DNA from: Stutzerimonas stutzeri
Lineage (GTDB): Bacteria > Pseudomonadota > Gammaproteobacteria > Pseudomonadales > Pseudomonadaceae
Length of the DNA stretch: 64,000 nucleotides
Assembly: GCF_015291885.1 (NCBI RefSeq)
Contig: NZ_CP036186.1
Location: 2,555,001 to 2,619,000, forward strand
Direction: 5' to 3'
The notes beneath the pieces were generated by a model that was given only the letters and a program-made list of their open reading frames with translations, searched no databases and was not told the origin of the DNA. The stretch's first letter is position 1. Every line of letters begins with the position of its first letter. Shown piece by piece: positions 46,130 to 59,052 of the stretch. Position numbers and translations under genes: made by a program.

Positions 46130-46137
46130 GTGGTGCG

Positions 46138-46173
46138 AGCTCTCGTTGCCCGATCAACCTAGGCACGAGAGCT
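46138..46173 (-). promoter_or_regulatory. Hairpin just before the response-regulator start codon
   Basis: AGCTCTCGTGCC pairs with GGCAACGAGAGCT (one bulged base) around an 11-base loop, ending eight bases before ATG 46129. The only purine-rich ribosome-binding candidate, GAGAG, lies inside the stem, so it could limit translation. Confidence 0.45.
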
Positions 46174-46232
46174 TAACGCAGGACAGGCGTACTGTGCGCG
46201 CCAATGAAGGCAAAATAATGGCATTTCACCCT

Positions 46233-46261
46233 AAAAACTGCCGAACGGCCGCCCAGCGGCC
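46233..46261 (-). terminator. Terminator after nfuA
   Basis: On the minus strand, GGCCGC and GCGGCC pair around a 3-base loop, followed nine bases later by five T, ten bases after the nfuA stop. Confidence 0.5.
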
Positions 46262-46270
46262 TCGCATGAC

Positions 46271-46855
46271 TCAGTAATAGGCGTTTTCGCGATTGGTGTG
46301 ATCAGTCACGTCACGCACACCCTTGAGCTCTGGAATACGAGCCAACAGGGTTTTCTCGATGCCTTCCCTGAGAGTGACGTCAGCCTGACCACAGCCCTGG
46401 CAACCACCCCCAAACTGCAGCACAGCAATGCCTTCCTCTACCACGTCGATCAGTGTCACCTGCCCGCCATGGCTGGCCAGGCCCGGGTTGATCTCGGTCT
46501 GCAGGTAGTAGTTGATGCGCTCGTTCAATGGGCTGTCTTCATTGACCATCGGCACCTTCGCATTCGGCGCCTTGATAGTCAGCTGGCCGCCCATGCGATC
46601 AGTCGCGTAATCGACCAGCGCGTCTTCCAGAAAGGGCTCGCTGGTACCATCGATCCAAGCCGTGAAGCTCTTGAGCGCCAGAGCGATGTCGTCCGGCTTC
46701 TCCTCACCTGGCTTGCAGTAAGCGATGCAGGTCTCGGCATAGGGCGTACCTGGCTGGGTGATAAAGATACGAATGCCAATGCCCGTGGTGTTCTGCTTCT
46801 CGAGCAGATCGGCCAGATAATCGTGTGCAGCTTCGGTAATAGTGATCGCGCTCAT
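46271..46855 (-). CDS. nfuA: Fe-S cluster biogenesis protein NfuA
   Basis: 194-residue carrier that passes 4Fe-4S clusters to target proteins under oxidative or iron stress. The N-terminal A-type-like domain (residues 1-95) has lost its cluster cysteines, as in E. coli NfuA. The C-terminal Nfu domain has [20 protein letters not shown] with the CxxC ligands near residues 149-152. Length is typical (about 191-194). It is separated from upstream cti by 131 bases and ends before a terminator. Possible relevance to the many Fe-S enzymes of the cob region is speculative. Confidence 0.96.
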   Translation of the reverse strand: MSAITITEAAHDYLADLLEKQNTTGIGIRIFITQPGTPYAETCIAYCKPGEEKPDDIALALKSFTAWIDGTSEPFLEDALVDYATDRMGGQLTIKAPNAKVPMVNEDSPLNERINYYLQTEINPGLASHGGQVTLIDVVEEGIAVLQFGGGCQGCGQADVTLREGIEKTLLARIPELKGVRDVTDHTNRENAYY

Positions 46856-46986
46856 GAGGACTCCTCGCAGACATGCGCGGCAGTGTACGCCAATCCACTG
46901 CCGCGGTTAAGTCCTAGTATTTTAGTCGGAATAGCGACCTGCGCATCCCACTCGCCATGATAGGAGGCCAAACAACAAACCCCGCA

Positions 46987-49266
46987 TCAAAGATTCTCAT
47001 AACGATTCATATCGAAAACACCCGCCTCAACCGGCGCGGTCTGTTCGAGGTATCGCGTCAGGTCATTGAAGTAATTCCAGAAGTCCGGATGGCTGCGACG
47101 CACACCCCAGCGCTCGACCAGGCGATCCAAATCGGCCCGATCCTTCACTCGCTCCAATGCGACAACGAATGCCGGCACATCGGCCGCTGACAGATTGAAG
47201 ATGAAGTTCGGGTAGCTGCTCAGAATACCCGGATACACGGTCAGGGTGTCCAGCCGCGGCTGCCAGCGCAGCGACTCGCCATACATAAACGCCACATTGC
47301 TATGAGCGCGGTTGCGCAGCAGGCTGTAGATCTCACGTTGGTCGTCACCGTATTCGACGCGCAACAGCGTGGCTTCCGGCAGATGCAGGATCGCCGGCAG
47401 GCCGCCGGCGAGTCGGTTGGTCAGGCGACTGAGGGCCTGCTCGGCCCGCTGGAGGCTTGCCGGTTGTTCTGCCCGGTAACAATGGGCGCCCTGGCAGCGA
47501 TTGATCGGATCGGGCGCCGCGTTGATGCCGGCGTACCTTGCCAGCATCTCTCGAGCGAACGCGCGCTTCGGATCAGCCCTGTTCAGCGGCAGCAGCGAGG
47601 GTGTCGAGTCGTCGATGGAGGTGTAGGCCAAAAGCAGCTTCAGCTGCCCGCCCTGCTCGTACCAGCCATCGAGAATGGACTTGCGAGACTTGGCTGGCAG
47701 CAGTCGGAGGAAATTCAGCTCAGCACCGTTGCGGATCAGATCGAAGTACAGCCGCGTCTGCCCCTGATGGGAAACGTTACCGAACACGTCGAAATTGACC
47801 ACGAGTTGGTAGTAGGTGCGCTCGAGCAGTGGATAGTCCATCCACCAGAGCGTCTGTGGTATCTCGCCAATAAGCCCTTTGCGCACGGACGCACTGTCAT
47901 GCTGGCGAAAGATGCTCAGCAAGGCGTTGTCATTACCAGACCAGATTTGCTTCCACTGCGCGGGTTTGCCCGCATACGCCTTCATGCGCAGCTGTTCGTA
48001 CTGGTTGCGCTTGATGCGGTACTTCCTCCAGAACGCCAGCAGGTCGCCCATCTCGTCGAACTGTCCCGGCATCGCCAACAACGGCGTGGTCTGCTCGCGA
48101 AAGTGTCGGTCGGTGATGTACAGATCGTGCTGCGGATCTTGGAAGAAAACCCAGAAGTTGTCGCGAATCACGTCGGTGGCGATCTGTCCGCGACAGACCG
48201 GCCCGCGGATGAAGGTGCGCACGAAGTACTCAGCGTTATCCAGCATGAACTGGTATCGAGCCTCGGCGGGGATGGCCTGAAAAGCCTTGAACGGATTGGC
48301 GCGGTGGTCAGCACCATAGCCCGGGATGTAATCGGCTGCCCAGTCGCCCTCGAAGAACAGTGAGCGGACCCGTGCCAACTTTGCCGAACTCAGCGGGTAC
48401 GTGATGTGCGTCTTGTGCACGATCACATCGGTAATCGGTCGCAAACGATAGCTGAACCGGGTGCCCGGATCATCGTTCGGCCGTCGCGTCGCAATCGGGT
48501 CGACCGGTTCACCAATGGGTGTGCGTGAACGAACCAATTGATAGAAACGACCGCCGTCCGATCCTTCGAAGTACAGGTGCGCGATGAAAAGGTGCTCATA
48601 CAGCCAGCGGCCAACCAGGCTGCCGCGTGCACCGGGGGTATTGAACAAGCGCTCCCACTCGTCGATCTGCAAGGATTCGGTCGCCGGAGGCTCTAGCGGC
48701 AAGGGAGCTTCGACTGACCCGCCCTGCTCGAGCCAACGCTGCAGGATTGCGTACTCCGCATCGCTCAGCCCGGTCACCGCGAAAGGCATGCCGCCATGCA
48801 TGTTGCGCCGTGCGTAGCGATCGAATTCCTCCGGCAGCGGACAGGTGTTTTCCCGACCGATGCCGATCTCCAGTTCCGAAGGCAGCTTGGCATTGGGCGT
48901 CAGCGGCTGGCCACGGCCAAGCTCCAGCATCCTGGCCATCAGCGCAGCCTGGTTGCCCTGAGCATCAAGAACCGAGGTGAAGCCTTTGCGCTGCCAAGCA
49001 GCTTCCCCAGAAGCATCGAGGAACAATCGGCTGGGAGCCTGAGCCTTCACGCGAATGCCGTTGTACACAGGCAATTTGTGTGCGCCACGGGATGCACCCT
49101 CGCCACTGCCGAGGTTGAGCTGGCAGGGCGAGTCATAGCAGGCGTGGCAAGCGACACACTTGGCGGTGAAGATCGGCTGAATGTCGCGCTGGTAGGAAAG
49201 GGATTCGGCACGCAGTGCCGCGAGAGGGAGAAGCAGCAGGCAACCGAGCCAAAAACGGAAAGACAT
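46987..49266 (-). CDS. cti: Fatty acid cis/trans isomerase
   Basis: 759-residue periplasmic heme protein that converts cis to trans unsaturated fatty acids in the membrane, the fast solvent and heat response of pseudomonads. There is a signal peptide (hydrophobic residues 5-18, cleavage after LRA). The heme c site is CVACH in FTAKCVACHACYDSPCQ near residue 40. The rest matches Cti throughout (for example GRGQPLTPNAKLPSELEIG and LLVAYTSIDDSTPSLLPL-like parts). ATG 49266 is used; the frame also has a GTG at 49293. Constitutive expression with periplasmic activation is known for Cti. Confidence 0.94.
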   Translation of the reverse strand: MSFRFWLGCLLLLPLAALRAESLSYQRDIQPIFTAKCVACHACYDSPCQLNLGSGEGASRGAHKLPVYNGIRVKAQAPSRLFLDASGEAAWQRKGFTSVLDAQGNQAALMARMLELGRGQPLTPNAKLPSELEIGIGRENTCPLPEEFDRYARRNMHGGMPFAVTGLSDAEYAILQRWLEQGGSVEAPLPLEPPATESLQIDEWERLFNTPGARGSLVGRWLYEHLFIAHLYFEGSDGGRFYQLVRSRTPIGEPVDPIATRRPNDDPGTRFSYRLRPITDVIVHKTHITYPLSSAKLARVRSLFFEGDWAADYIPGYGADHRANPFKAFQAIPAEARYQFMLDNAEYFVRTFIRGPVCRGQIATDVIRDNFWVFFQDPQHDLYITDRHFREQTTPLLAMPGQFDEMGDLLAFWRKYRIKRNQYEQLRMKAYAGKPAQWKQIWSGNDNALLSIFRQHDSASVRKGLIGEIPQTLWWMDYPLLERTYYQLVVNFDVFGNVSHQGQTRLYFDLIRNGAELNFLRLLPAKSRKSILDGWYEQGGQLKLLLAYTSIDDSTPSLLPLNRADPKRAFAREMLARYAGINAAPDPINRCQGAHCYRAEQPASLQRAEQALSRLTNRLAGGLPAILHLPEATLLRVEYGDDQREIYSLLRNRAHSNVAFMYGESLRWQPRLDTLTVYPGILSSYPNFIFNLSAADVPAFVVALERVKDRADLDRLVERWGVRRSHPDFWNYFNDLTRYLEQTAPVEAGVFDMNRYENL

Positions 49267-49428
49267 GCAACGAACGCCTGGAGATGAGCGCACATTCTAT
49301 TCACCTCACTCACGCACCGCTAACACCGCACAACCTGAATAATATTCATGCAAAACCGCGGAAGCTAAAAAAGCATGCAGCTTTGCTATCATTCGCACTC
49401 TTTTGTCCCAGCTTTTCAGGTAGTTCCC

Positions 49429-53121
<3,693 letters not shown>

Positions 53122-53126
53122 CAAGC

Positions 53127-53147
53127 CGCCGTGCCCTATGCACGGCG
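53127..53147 (+). terminator. Hairpin after metH
   Basis: CGCCGTGC pairs with GCACGGCG around a 5-base loop, beginning six bases after the stop codon. No T run. It lies between converging genes. Confidence 0.55.
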
Positions 53148-53223
53148 CAGCCAACACGGCCGGGCGTACCGGCCGCAGTCTCATTGGTGGCACGGCGTCC
53201 TGCGACACGCCCCTAGGGAACAG

Positions 53224-54981
53224 TTACGACGCTTGGCGCTGTGCCAACCAAAGCTCAAAGGCCTCGACGGATAGAGGCCTTGAGAGTAGGAAGCCCTGCG
53301 CCTCATCACAGCCAATGGCCTTTAGAAAATCGTAAACCCCTGGCTCTTCGATACCTTCGGCCACCACGCTATAACCCAGATCATGGGCCATGCTGACCAT
53401 CGCCTTGACCAGCGTCTGACTGCGAGGGCGCTGGTCAAGAAGCGAAATGAACGAGCGGTCGATCTTCACCACCTGGGCGCTGATCTTCTGCAAATAGGAC
53501 AGGCTGCTGTAGCCGGTTCCAAAGTCATCGATGGCAATGCTGATCCCTGCTGCCTGCAGAATCTCCAGCTGGCTGGCCGCCGCGGGGCTGTTGCCGATCA
53601 TCGCGCTTTCAGTCAACTCAAGTTCGATGGCTGACGCAGCAAGGTTGCGCTCGGCCAGTGCTGTAATCAGGTTCTGCGCGAAATCCGTTTCTTCGAGGTT
53701 CAACGCAGTAACGTTGATCGAAATACAGATTTTCAGGCCCGTGCCCTGCCATCTTGCCGCCTGCTCCACTGCCTGTGCGATAACCCACTTGGTCAGTGGT
53801 CTCGCCATTCTGGTTTGCTCTATCAGCGGAATGAATTCCGCGGGAGAAACGTTGCCCAGTGACGGATGCCTCCAGCGAATCAGCGCCTCGGCACCGACGC
53901 AAACCCCGGTCTTCATGTGAATTCGGGGTTGATAGTCCAGACGCAGTTGGCCTACGCCTGTGAGTGCTGTGCGGAAGTCGTCCAGCAGAATGAAGCGCCG
54001 TTGGTACTGCGCATCGAGCTCGCTCGAATAGAGCCCGACGCCCGCCTCTACTTGACGAGCATCCTGACTGGCACAGTGCGCAACACGCAGCACATCCTCA
54101 CCGAGGCGCTCGCCCAAGCGGAACGGCGCTACCCCGATGACGGGACGTGTCAGCAGCGAAGCACAATCATCCGGAGCAACAACGGCGAGATCGACCCGCA
54201 ACGCGTTGGCAATGATGACCGCCTCCACATCGCTGGCTGCCTCCATGATATGTACGAATTGACACGGGCTTACGCTGTAGAGCCTGACGCCTTTATGCAG
54301 CGATTGCTGCAAGCGCATCGCAGCTGACTTGACCTGTTTATCAAGAAACGCAGGCCCCATTACCCGCTGGATAGACATCATCTGCTCTATGTCCACCAGA
54401 TCGGTGAAAAAGGCGAACAGTGCCTTGCCCGGCTGGTCGCGACCAAGGTCCTCGATATCCTCGAGAAACTGACTGCGGTTGGCCAGTCCGGTCAATGGGT
54501 CCACGCGGCCATAGGCGTGCTGCATCTCGATCTGCCCCATGACCATGGATGCCAAGTCGCGCAGCACTGCTTGCTCATGGTCGGTGATGCCACGAGGTTC
54601 GGTACCCAATACACACATGGCACCTAAAGTGTAGCCCTCCCGCGTGACTAGCGGCGCACCGGCATAAAAGCGAATCCCGGAATGCGCGAGCGTACTGTCG
54701 CGGTAGTACGCCGAGGCCAGCAGGTCATTGATCACCAGCATTCCGGAGCTGTCCGCTACTTCCCCGCAGCAGGCCTTGAACCGCGGAATTTCCATGTGTG
54801 CCACCCCGACACGAGACTTGAACCACTGGCGATCACTATCGGTAAGAGAAACCGCGGCTATTGGCAGGTCGAACAGCTGACTCGCCATTCGCGTGATCCT
54901 GTCAAAGCTTTCGCTTGGAGGGGTATCCAGGATATTCAGCTGCTTGAGCGCAAATAGCCGTTCTTGCTCGTATTGCGACAT
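53224..54981 (-). CDS. GAF / degenerate GGDEF / EAL cyclic-di-GMP protein
   Basis: 585-residue cytoplasmic protein. A GAF sensor (residues about 8-160) contains FDLPIAAVSLTDSDRQWFKS and FYAGAPLVTREGYTLGAMCV. A GGDEF-like domain follows (VDPLTGLANRSQFLEDIEDL), but the catalytic loop reads SVSPCQFVH instead of GGDEF, so it should not make cyclic-di-GMP. The EAL domain (about 335-580) is complete: GAEALIRWRHP, SIAIDDFGTGYSSL, VVKIDRSFI and VVAEGIEEP, indicating phosphodiesterase activity. ATG 54981 (MSQYEQERL) is used; ATG 55002 in frame is also possible. It is a single gene converging on metH. Confidence 0.93.
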   Translation of the reverse strand: MSQYEQERLFALKQLNILDTPPSESFDRITRMASQLFDLPIAAVSLTDSDRQWFKSRVGVAHMEIPRFKACCGEVADSSGMLVINDLLASAYYRDSTLAHSGIRFYAGAPLVTREGYTLGAMCVLGTEPRGITDHEQAVLRDLASMVMGQIEMQHAYGRVDPLTGLANRSQFLEDIEDLGRDQPGKALFAFFTDLVDIEQMMSIQRVMGPAFLDKQVKSAAMRLQQSLHKGVRLYSVSPCQFVHIMEAASDVEAVIIANALRVDLAVVAPDDCASLLTRPVIGVAPFRLGERLGEDVLRVAHCASQDARQVEAGVGLYSSELDAQYQRRFILLDDFRTALTGVGQLRLDYQPRIHMKTGVCVGAEALIRWRHPSLGNVSPAEFIPLIEQTRMARPLTKWVIAQAVEQAARWQGTGLKICISINVTALNLEETDFAQNLITALAERNLAASAIELELTESAMIGNSPAAASQLEILQAAGISIAIDDFGTGYSSLSYLQKISAQVVKIDRSFISLLDQRPRSQTLVKAMVSMAHDLGYSVVAEGIEEPGVYDFLKAIGCDEAQGFLLSRPLSVEAFELWLAQRQAS

Positions 54982-55265
54982 GGCGCGTTCAACTCCAGAC
55001 ATCATTCATATGCGCCGCGAGGACATTCGACCCGAAGGACCGACAGGACCTCCGCCAAGCCGGCGCGTCAGATGCAGCTCGGATAGAGGTGACAGGTATT
55101 TTTGGGACGCTTCGCGTGAACAGATCATCGGCTGCAGCCTGCCCATCTTTATGCCCACTGATCGCCATCGGCGGATGTAGCAGCACGCGGCATGCTGGAT
55201 GGCAGGCGCCTTCCGGCGTTTAATAGCAGCCCTTACAGATTCCGCTCCCTTGAGGACCACTCGCC

Positions 55266-55592
55266 ATGCCAGCCGACACGCCCTATCTGCTCGACCAGCT
55301 TGAAGCCGCCGACATGCTGATCATCGATGACCTGCATGCCTGGCAGTTCGAGCTGAACGAGGCGCTGCTCGATGATGCCGACGCTGCGGCCGAAGCCAAT
55401 CAGCCATTCGCCAGTGAGGACATCTTGCTGACCATCGATCTGGTCGACGGCCGCACGCGTCGCCAGTGGCAGTTCAGCTACAACCAGATCATGGAGGCCC
55501 AACTGCAGCCAGATGGCGAAAGCTGGCTGCTGGAAGGCCCACACCGACTGCAGTGCCTCAGCGCCATCGGCGGCGAGGACGAGGACGAGTAA
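55266..55592 (+). CDS. Small conserved hypothetical protein (DUF5629-like)
   Basis: 108-residue acidic protein (LEAADMLIIDDLHAWQFEL, and LTIDLVDGRTRRQWQFSYNQ). From memory it resembles a Pseudomonas family called DUF5629; this is uncertain. Ribosome-binding site GAGG lies 10 bases before ATG 55266. It converges on the acyltransferase with a three-base gap. No function can be proposed. Confidence 0.75.
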   Translation: MPADTPYLLDQLEAADMLIIDDLHAWQFELNEALLDDADAAAEANQPFASEDILLTIDLVDGRTRRQWQFSYNQIMEAQLQPDGESWLLEGPHRLQCLSAIGGEDEDE

Positions 55593-55595
55593 CGC

Positions 55596-56711
55596 CTAGC
55601 CTTCGCGCCCCGCCCGAGCGACGGTTAGTGCGGTAGCGCTGGTCGACGTGGTTCTGGCGGAAACCGCTGATTTCGCACCATCCATCAGCGGCCGTTCGAT
55701 ATAGCGATAGCTCAGACCGGCGACGATCAGCGACATCGTTACGCAAACCGCCACGCGCGGTAGCAGCGGCTGGCCGTCGAGCCAGCTCATGCACAGCAGC
55801 CAGACAGGGATGTGGCACAGGTACAGCGAGAACGATGTCTGGCCGATCGCCTCGAACGGTCGCGACAACGCGCCGAATACCGCGTCGCTAGAGCAGGCCG
55901 CGAGTATGAAGGGCACGGCCAACACCAGCGTCGTTGCCGCCCAACGAAACGACGCGTACGGCTCCAGAGCGATGGCCAGAATGCTCGCCGAGACCACCGC
56001 CAGGCCAATCACCAGCACTTTGCTGGTGGCGGTCATCGCTTCGATGTCGCGCTCAACGACGCGAAACTGATCCAGCGACGACAGCTTCCACAACAGCAGC
56101 CCCATGAACAGGCCGTTCGCGCGGAACAGCCACTCGGGCGTGAACGGATTGGCGAAGCTGAACCAGAGCACGATGCCGATCACCGCCGGCCAGAACGCCC
56201 TGCCCAGTAGGAGCAGCAGCGGAAACAGCACGTAGAACTGCACTTCCAGGGCGATCGACCAGAAATAGCCGAAATCCGTCTCGTGCAGCCCGTTGAAGAC
56301 ATTGGCGAGAAAGAACGCGGCGCTCGCTGTCACGCCGAGCAGCGTATCCAGCGAGTAAGCCGGCGCCCCGCGCGGCGGCTCGATGATGCTGAACACCAAT
56401 ACTACGGCCGCCCAGAACCAGGTCGGCAGCAGCACCCGGCGAATTCGCTTCTTGTAGAAGACATACACCGCCTCGGCTTCGAAGACCTGCTGCTTGCGCA
56501 AGAAGGTCGCCCCCATCAGGTAGCCGGAAATAAGAAAGAACAGATCGACCCCAACGCCTGGCAGGAAGCGCTGCAGCAAGCCGTCCCACCAGTCGGCCTC
56601 CGCGCCGACCAGCATCACCGAGGCATGGGCCAGCAGCACCATCACGATTGCCAGGCCACAGAGAAATTGAATATTGCGATTCTTGCCGTGCATCGCTCCG
56701 GCATCACTCAT
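55596..56711 (-). CDS. Acyltransferase 3 family membrane protein (OafA/YrhL type)
   Basis: 371-residue inner-membrane protein with about ten membrane segments. The family motifs are IQFLCGLAIVMVLLAHASVM (catalytic His, near residue 29) and VGVDLFFLISGYLMGATFLR, followed by KKRIRRVLLPTWFWAAVVLV. Such proteins O-acetylate surface polysaccharides, peptidoglycan or other carbohydrates. No SGNH domain is attached. The neighbours give no sign of a polysaccharide cluster, so the substrate is unknown. ATG 56711 is used; ATG 56693 (MHGKNRN) is an alternative. Confidence 0.9.
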   Translation of the reverse strand: MSDAGAMHGKNRNIQFLCGLAIVMVLLAHASVMLVGAEADWWDGLLQRFLPGVGVDLFFLISGYLMGATFLRKQQVFEAEAVYVFYKKRIRRVLLPTWFWAAVVLVFSIIEPPRGAPAYSLDTLLGVTASAAFFLANVFNGLHETDFGYFWSIALEVQFYVLFPLLLLLGRAFWPAVIGIVLWFSFANPFTPEWLFRANGLFMGLLLWKLSSLDQFRVVERDIEAMTATSKVLVIGLAVVSASILAIALEPYASFRWAATTLVLAVPFILAACSSDAVFGALSRPFEAIGQTSFSLYLCHIPVWLLCMSWLDGQPLLPRVAVCVTMSLIVAGLSYRYIERPLMDGAKSAVSARTTSTSATALTVARAGREG

Positions 56712-56949
56712 AAGCAGTCCGATATTCGCAAGCCGCCGCGACTACCAGCATTCGCCAGGGTCACTCAGGATCATTTCCCTCTCCTCGGGAGCTTGGTTCA
56801 ACTTCGGCGAGCCTCCCGCTTCGCCCTTGCCTCAACCATGACCAGTGGAGACAGGCGGCGTTCAATCACCGCGGGGCGCAAGACGTGCAGTCTTCGGCAG
56901 CGACGTCCGCTATGATCGCGCCCCTCTTTCACAAAGCCGGTCTTACGCC

Positions 56950-57513
56950 ATGTCTTCACTCGAACTGATCGCCTCGCTACTCGGCGTGATCGCCGTATGG
57001 CTGACGGTGCGTCAGAACCCGTGGTGCTGGCCGATCGGGCTGGGCATGGTATCGCTGTATGCCTGGTTCTTCTTCGACGCCAAGCTGTATTCACAGGTAT
57101 TGCTGCATAGCGTTTTCGCCGCGATGCAGCTCTACGGCTGGTGGGCCTGGACGCGAGGTGCCGCAGGCGAACACGGTAGGCCCGTGACCGGCGCCGTTCC
57201 GCGCGAGGTAGCTATAGGCATTGCCTGCGCAGTGCTCGGCAGCCTGCTGCTCGGCAGCGCCATGGCGAGCTTCACCGAGGCCGCCGTTCCCTGGATCGAC
57301 GCCACCCTCACTGCATTCAGCCTGCTCGCACAACTGTGGATGGCCCTAAAGCGCCTGCAGTGCTGGGTTCTGTGGATCGTCGTGGATGTGCTGTTCGTTG
57401 CCTTCTTCAGCTATCAAGGCTACTGGCTGACGGCCGGCCTCTACGCGCTGTTCACCGGACTTGCGGTCATGGGGCTACGGGAATGGCGCATGGCACGGGT
57501 GGCGACGCGATGA
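56950..57513 (+). CDS. pnuC: Nicotinamide riboside transporter PnuC
   Basis: 187-residue inner-membrane facilitator with about seven membrane segments. Family signatures are PWCWPIGLGMVSLYAWFFFD (substrate-binding Trp-rich segment) and QLYGWWAWTRG, then LQCWVLWIVVDVLFVAFFSY. Its stop overlaps the start of the NadR-type kinase by four bases (ATGA). The kinase traps the substrate as NMN, so transport and phosphorylation are coupled by operon structure. ATG 56950 is the family start; the frame opens earlier at 56845. Confidence 0.95.
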   Translation: MSSLELIASLLGVIAVWLTVRQNPWCWPIGLGMVSLYAWFFFDAKLYSQVLLHSVFAAMQLYGWWAWTRGAAGEHGRPVTGAVPREVAIGIACAVLGSLLLGSAMASFTEAAVPWIDATLTAFSLLAQLWMALKRLQCWVLWIVVDVLFVAFFSYQGYWLTAGLYALFTGLAVMGLREWRMARVATR

Positions 57514-58040
57514 AGGTGCTGGTGCTCACCGGTCCGGAGTCCACCGGCAAAAGCTGGCTTGCACAGCGGCTGCTGCGCACATTCGGCGGAGTGATGGTGG
57601 GCGAATACGTTCGTCATTACATCGAGCAGACGCAACGCGACACGACGTTTGCCGACATTCCTGCGATTGCCCGTGGCCAATTGGACTGGGAAGACGCCGC
57701 GAGAATTCAGGCACCGAATCTGCTGATTCTCGACACCCATCTGCTGAGCAACATGCTCTGGAGTCATGCGCTGTTCGGCGATTGCCCCGCCTGGCTCGAG
57801 GACGAGCTGCTGGCGCGGGATTACCACCAGCACCTGCTGCTCTCGCCCGAGGGTATCGAATGGCATTCCGACGGCCAGCGCTGCCAGCCGGACATCAGCG
57901 AAAGACTGGAGTTCTTCGAGGCATGTCGCAGCTGGCTGGTGCAGCGGGATCGGCCCTTCGTCGAGGTCGGTGGCAGCTGGACCGACCGCGAGCGGCAGGC
58001 GATCGCACACACCCGTGCTCTGCTAGGCGAAAAGCCCTAG
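57510..58040 (+). CDS. NadR-type ribosylnicotinamide kinase
   Basis: 176-residue P-loop kinase matching the C-terminal RNK domain of NadR. Walker A is LVLTGPESTGKSWLAQRL, followed by VGEYVRHYIEQTQRDTTF, a likely DT lid in LLILDTHLLSNMLWSHALFG and EGIEWHSDGQR. No NMN adenylyltransferase or DNA-binding domain is attached, so it should simply phosphorylate nicotinamide riboside delivered by PnuC. Its TAG stop overlaps the stop of the next gene on the opposite strand within CCCTAGGG. Confidence 0.93.
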   Translation: MKVLVLTGPESTGKSWLAQRLLRTFGGVMVGEYVRHYIEQTQRDTTFADIPAIARGQLDWEDAARIQAPNLLILDTHLLSNMLWSHALFGDCPAWLEDELLARDYHQHLLLSPEGIEWHSDGQRCQPDISERLEFFEACRSWLVQRDRPFVEVGGSWTDRERQAIAHTRALLGEKP

Positions 58041-58945
58041 GGCTGGCGGTCGCGACGGAGCAACAGGCCGATGGCAAGCATGACCAGCAGGCTACCCGGC
58101 AACCAGTGCACACCCATGCGTGCCGGCTGATCGAAGAACAGCAGCAGCATCGAGACGAAGGGCACCAGGTAGCTGTAGGCCGTGACCGCACCGGGCGTGA
58201 GAACGGACGTCGCTCGCTGCTGCAGGAAGAAGGTCATGGCGCTGGAAAAAACGCCGAGGTAGATCACCAGCAACAGATCCAGCAGATTCATGCGCAGCAG
58301 CGACGCCGGTCGCTCCCAGATAAAGCCCATCAGGCCGATCAGCAGTGCGCCGGCGATCAGGCTCCAAAAGGTGCGCAAACCCGCCTGCCGGGGCAACGTG
58401 CCGTTCGCCAGTCCCCATTTGCTGAGCACCGGATACAACGCCGAAGCGACACAGCCAAAGAAGAAACCCAGCTCGCCTAGGCCAAACTGCATGCCGGAGA
58501 AGTCACCGCCGTTCTCGGCCCATGCCAGCCCAAGCGCCCCGCTCGCACCAAGCGCCAGGATAGCCAGCAGGCGACCGGCTGGCTGCTCGACACCAAGCCC
58601 GCGGCCCAGGCAGTAAGCCAGCAGCGGCACGCTGACGAACAGCGTCGCCATCGACAATGCACTGACCCGATGGGCCGCCCAGAACATGGTGCCGAAAAAG
58701 CCAGCCAGGCATAGCCCCATGGCGGCGTACAGCAGCAGCGTACGCCAACCCGGTCGCCCTTCGCTCTGGCTCCAGGCCAGCGGCGCCAGGACTAATGCCG
58801 CAATGCTGAAACGCATGGCGGTCAGCAGCAGTGGCGGCAACCCGTCAGTGAGCAAACCCACCGCGGGAAAGGACAAGCCGACAAATAGCGCCCAGAGCAG
58901 CATGCCCAGATGCGCGCGGGTGGTTCCGCCACGGCTATCGCTCAT
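58037..58945 (-). CDS. DMT-family (EamA) exporter
   Basis: 302-residue inner-membrane protein with ten membrane segments in two EamA repeats, for example LWALFVGLSFPAVGLLTDGL, ALSMATLFVSVPLLAYCLGR and VLTPGAVTAYSYLVPFVSML. Drug/metabolite exporter superfamily; substrate not predictable. ATG 58945 (MSDSRGG) has GGAG six bases upstream and is preferred over in-frame ATG 58960 and 59011. Confidence 0.9.
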   Translation of the reverse strand: MSDSRGGTTRAHLGMLLWALFVGLSFPAVGLLTDGLPPLLLTAMRFSIAALVLAPLAWSQSEGRPGWRTLLLYAAMGLCLAGFFGTMFWAAHRVSALSMATLFVSVPLLAYCLGRGLGVEQPAGRLLAILALGASGALGLAWAENGGDFSGMQFGLGELGFFFGCVASALYPVLSKWGLANGTLPRQAGLRTFWSLIAGALLIGLMGFIWERPASLLRMNLLDLLLVIYLGVFSSAMTFFLQQRATSVLTPGAVTAYSYLVPFVSMLLLFFDQPARMGVHWLPGSLLVMLAIGLLLRRDRQP

Positions 58946-59052
58946 GCGCGTCTCCGGCATGTGGTTGCCAAGGCTGATGTTGGTGGCATGCGGATGGTGG
59001 CTGCGGTTCAAAAGCTCGCTCCCGGTGAATTGCCTCGCAGCCCATTGGGCGA

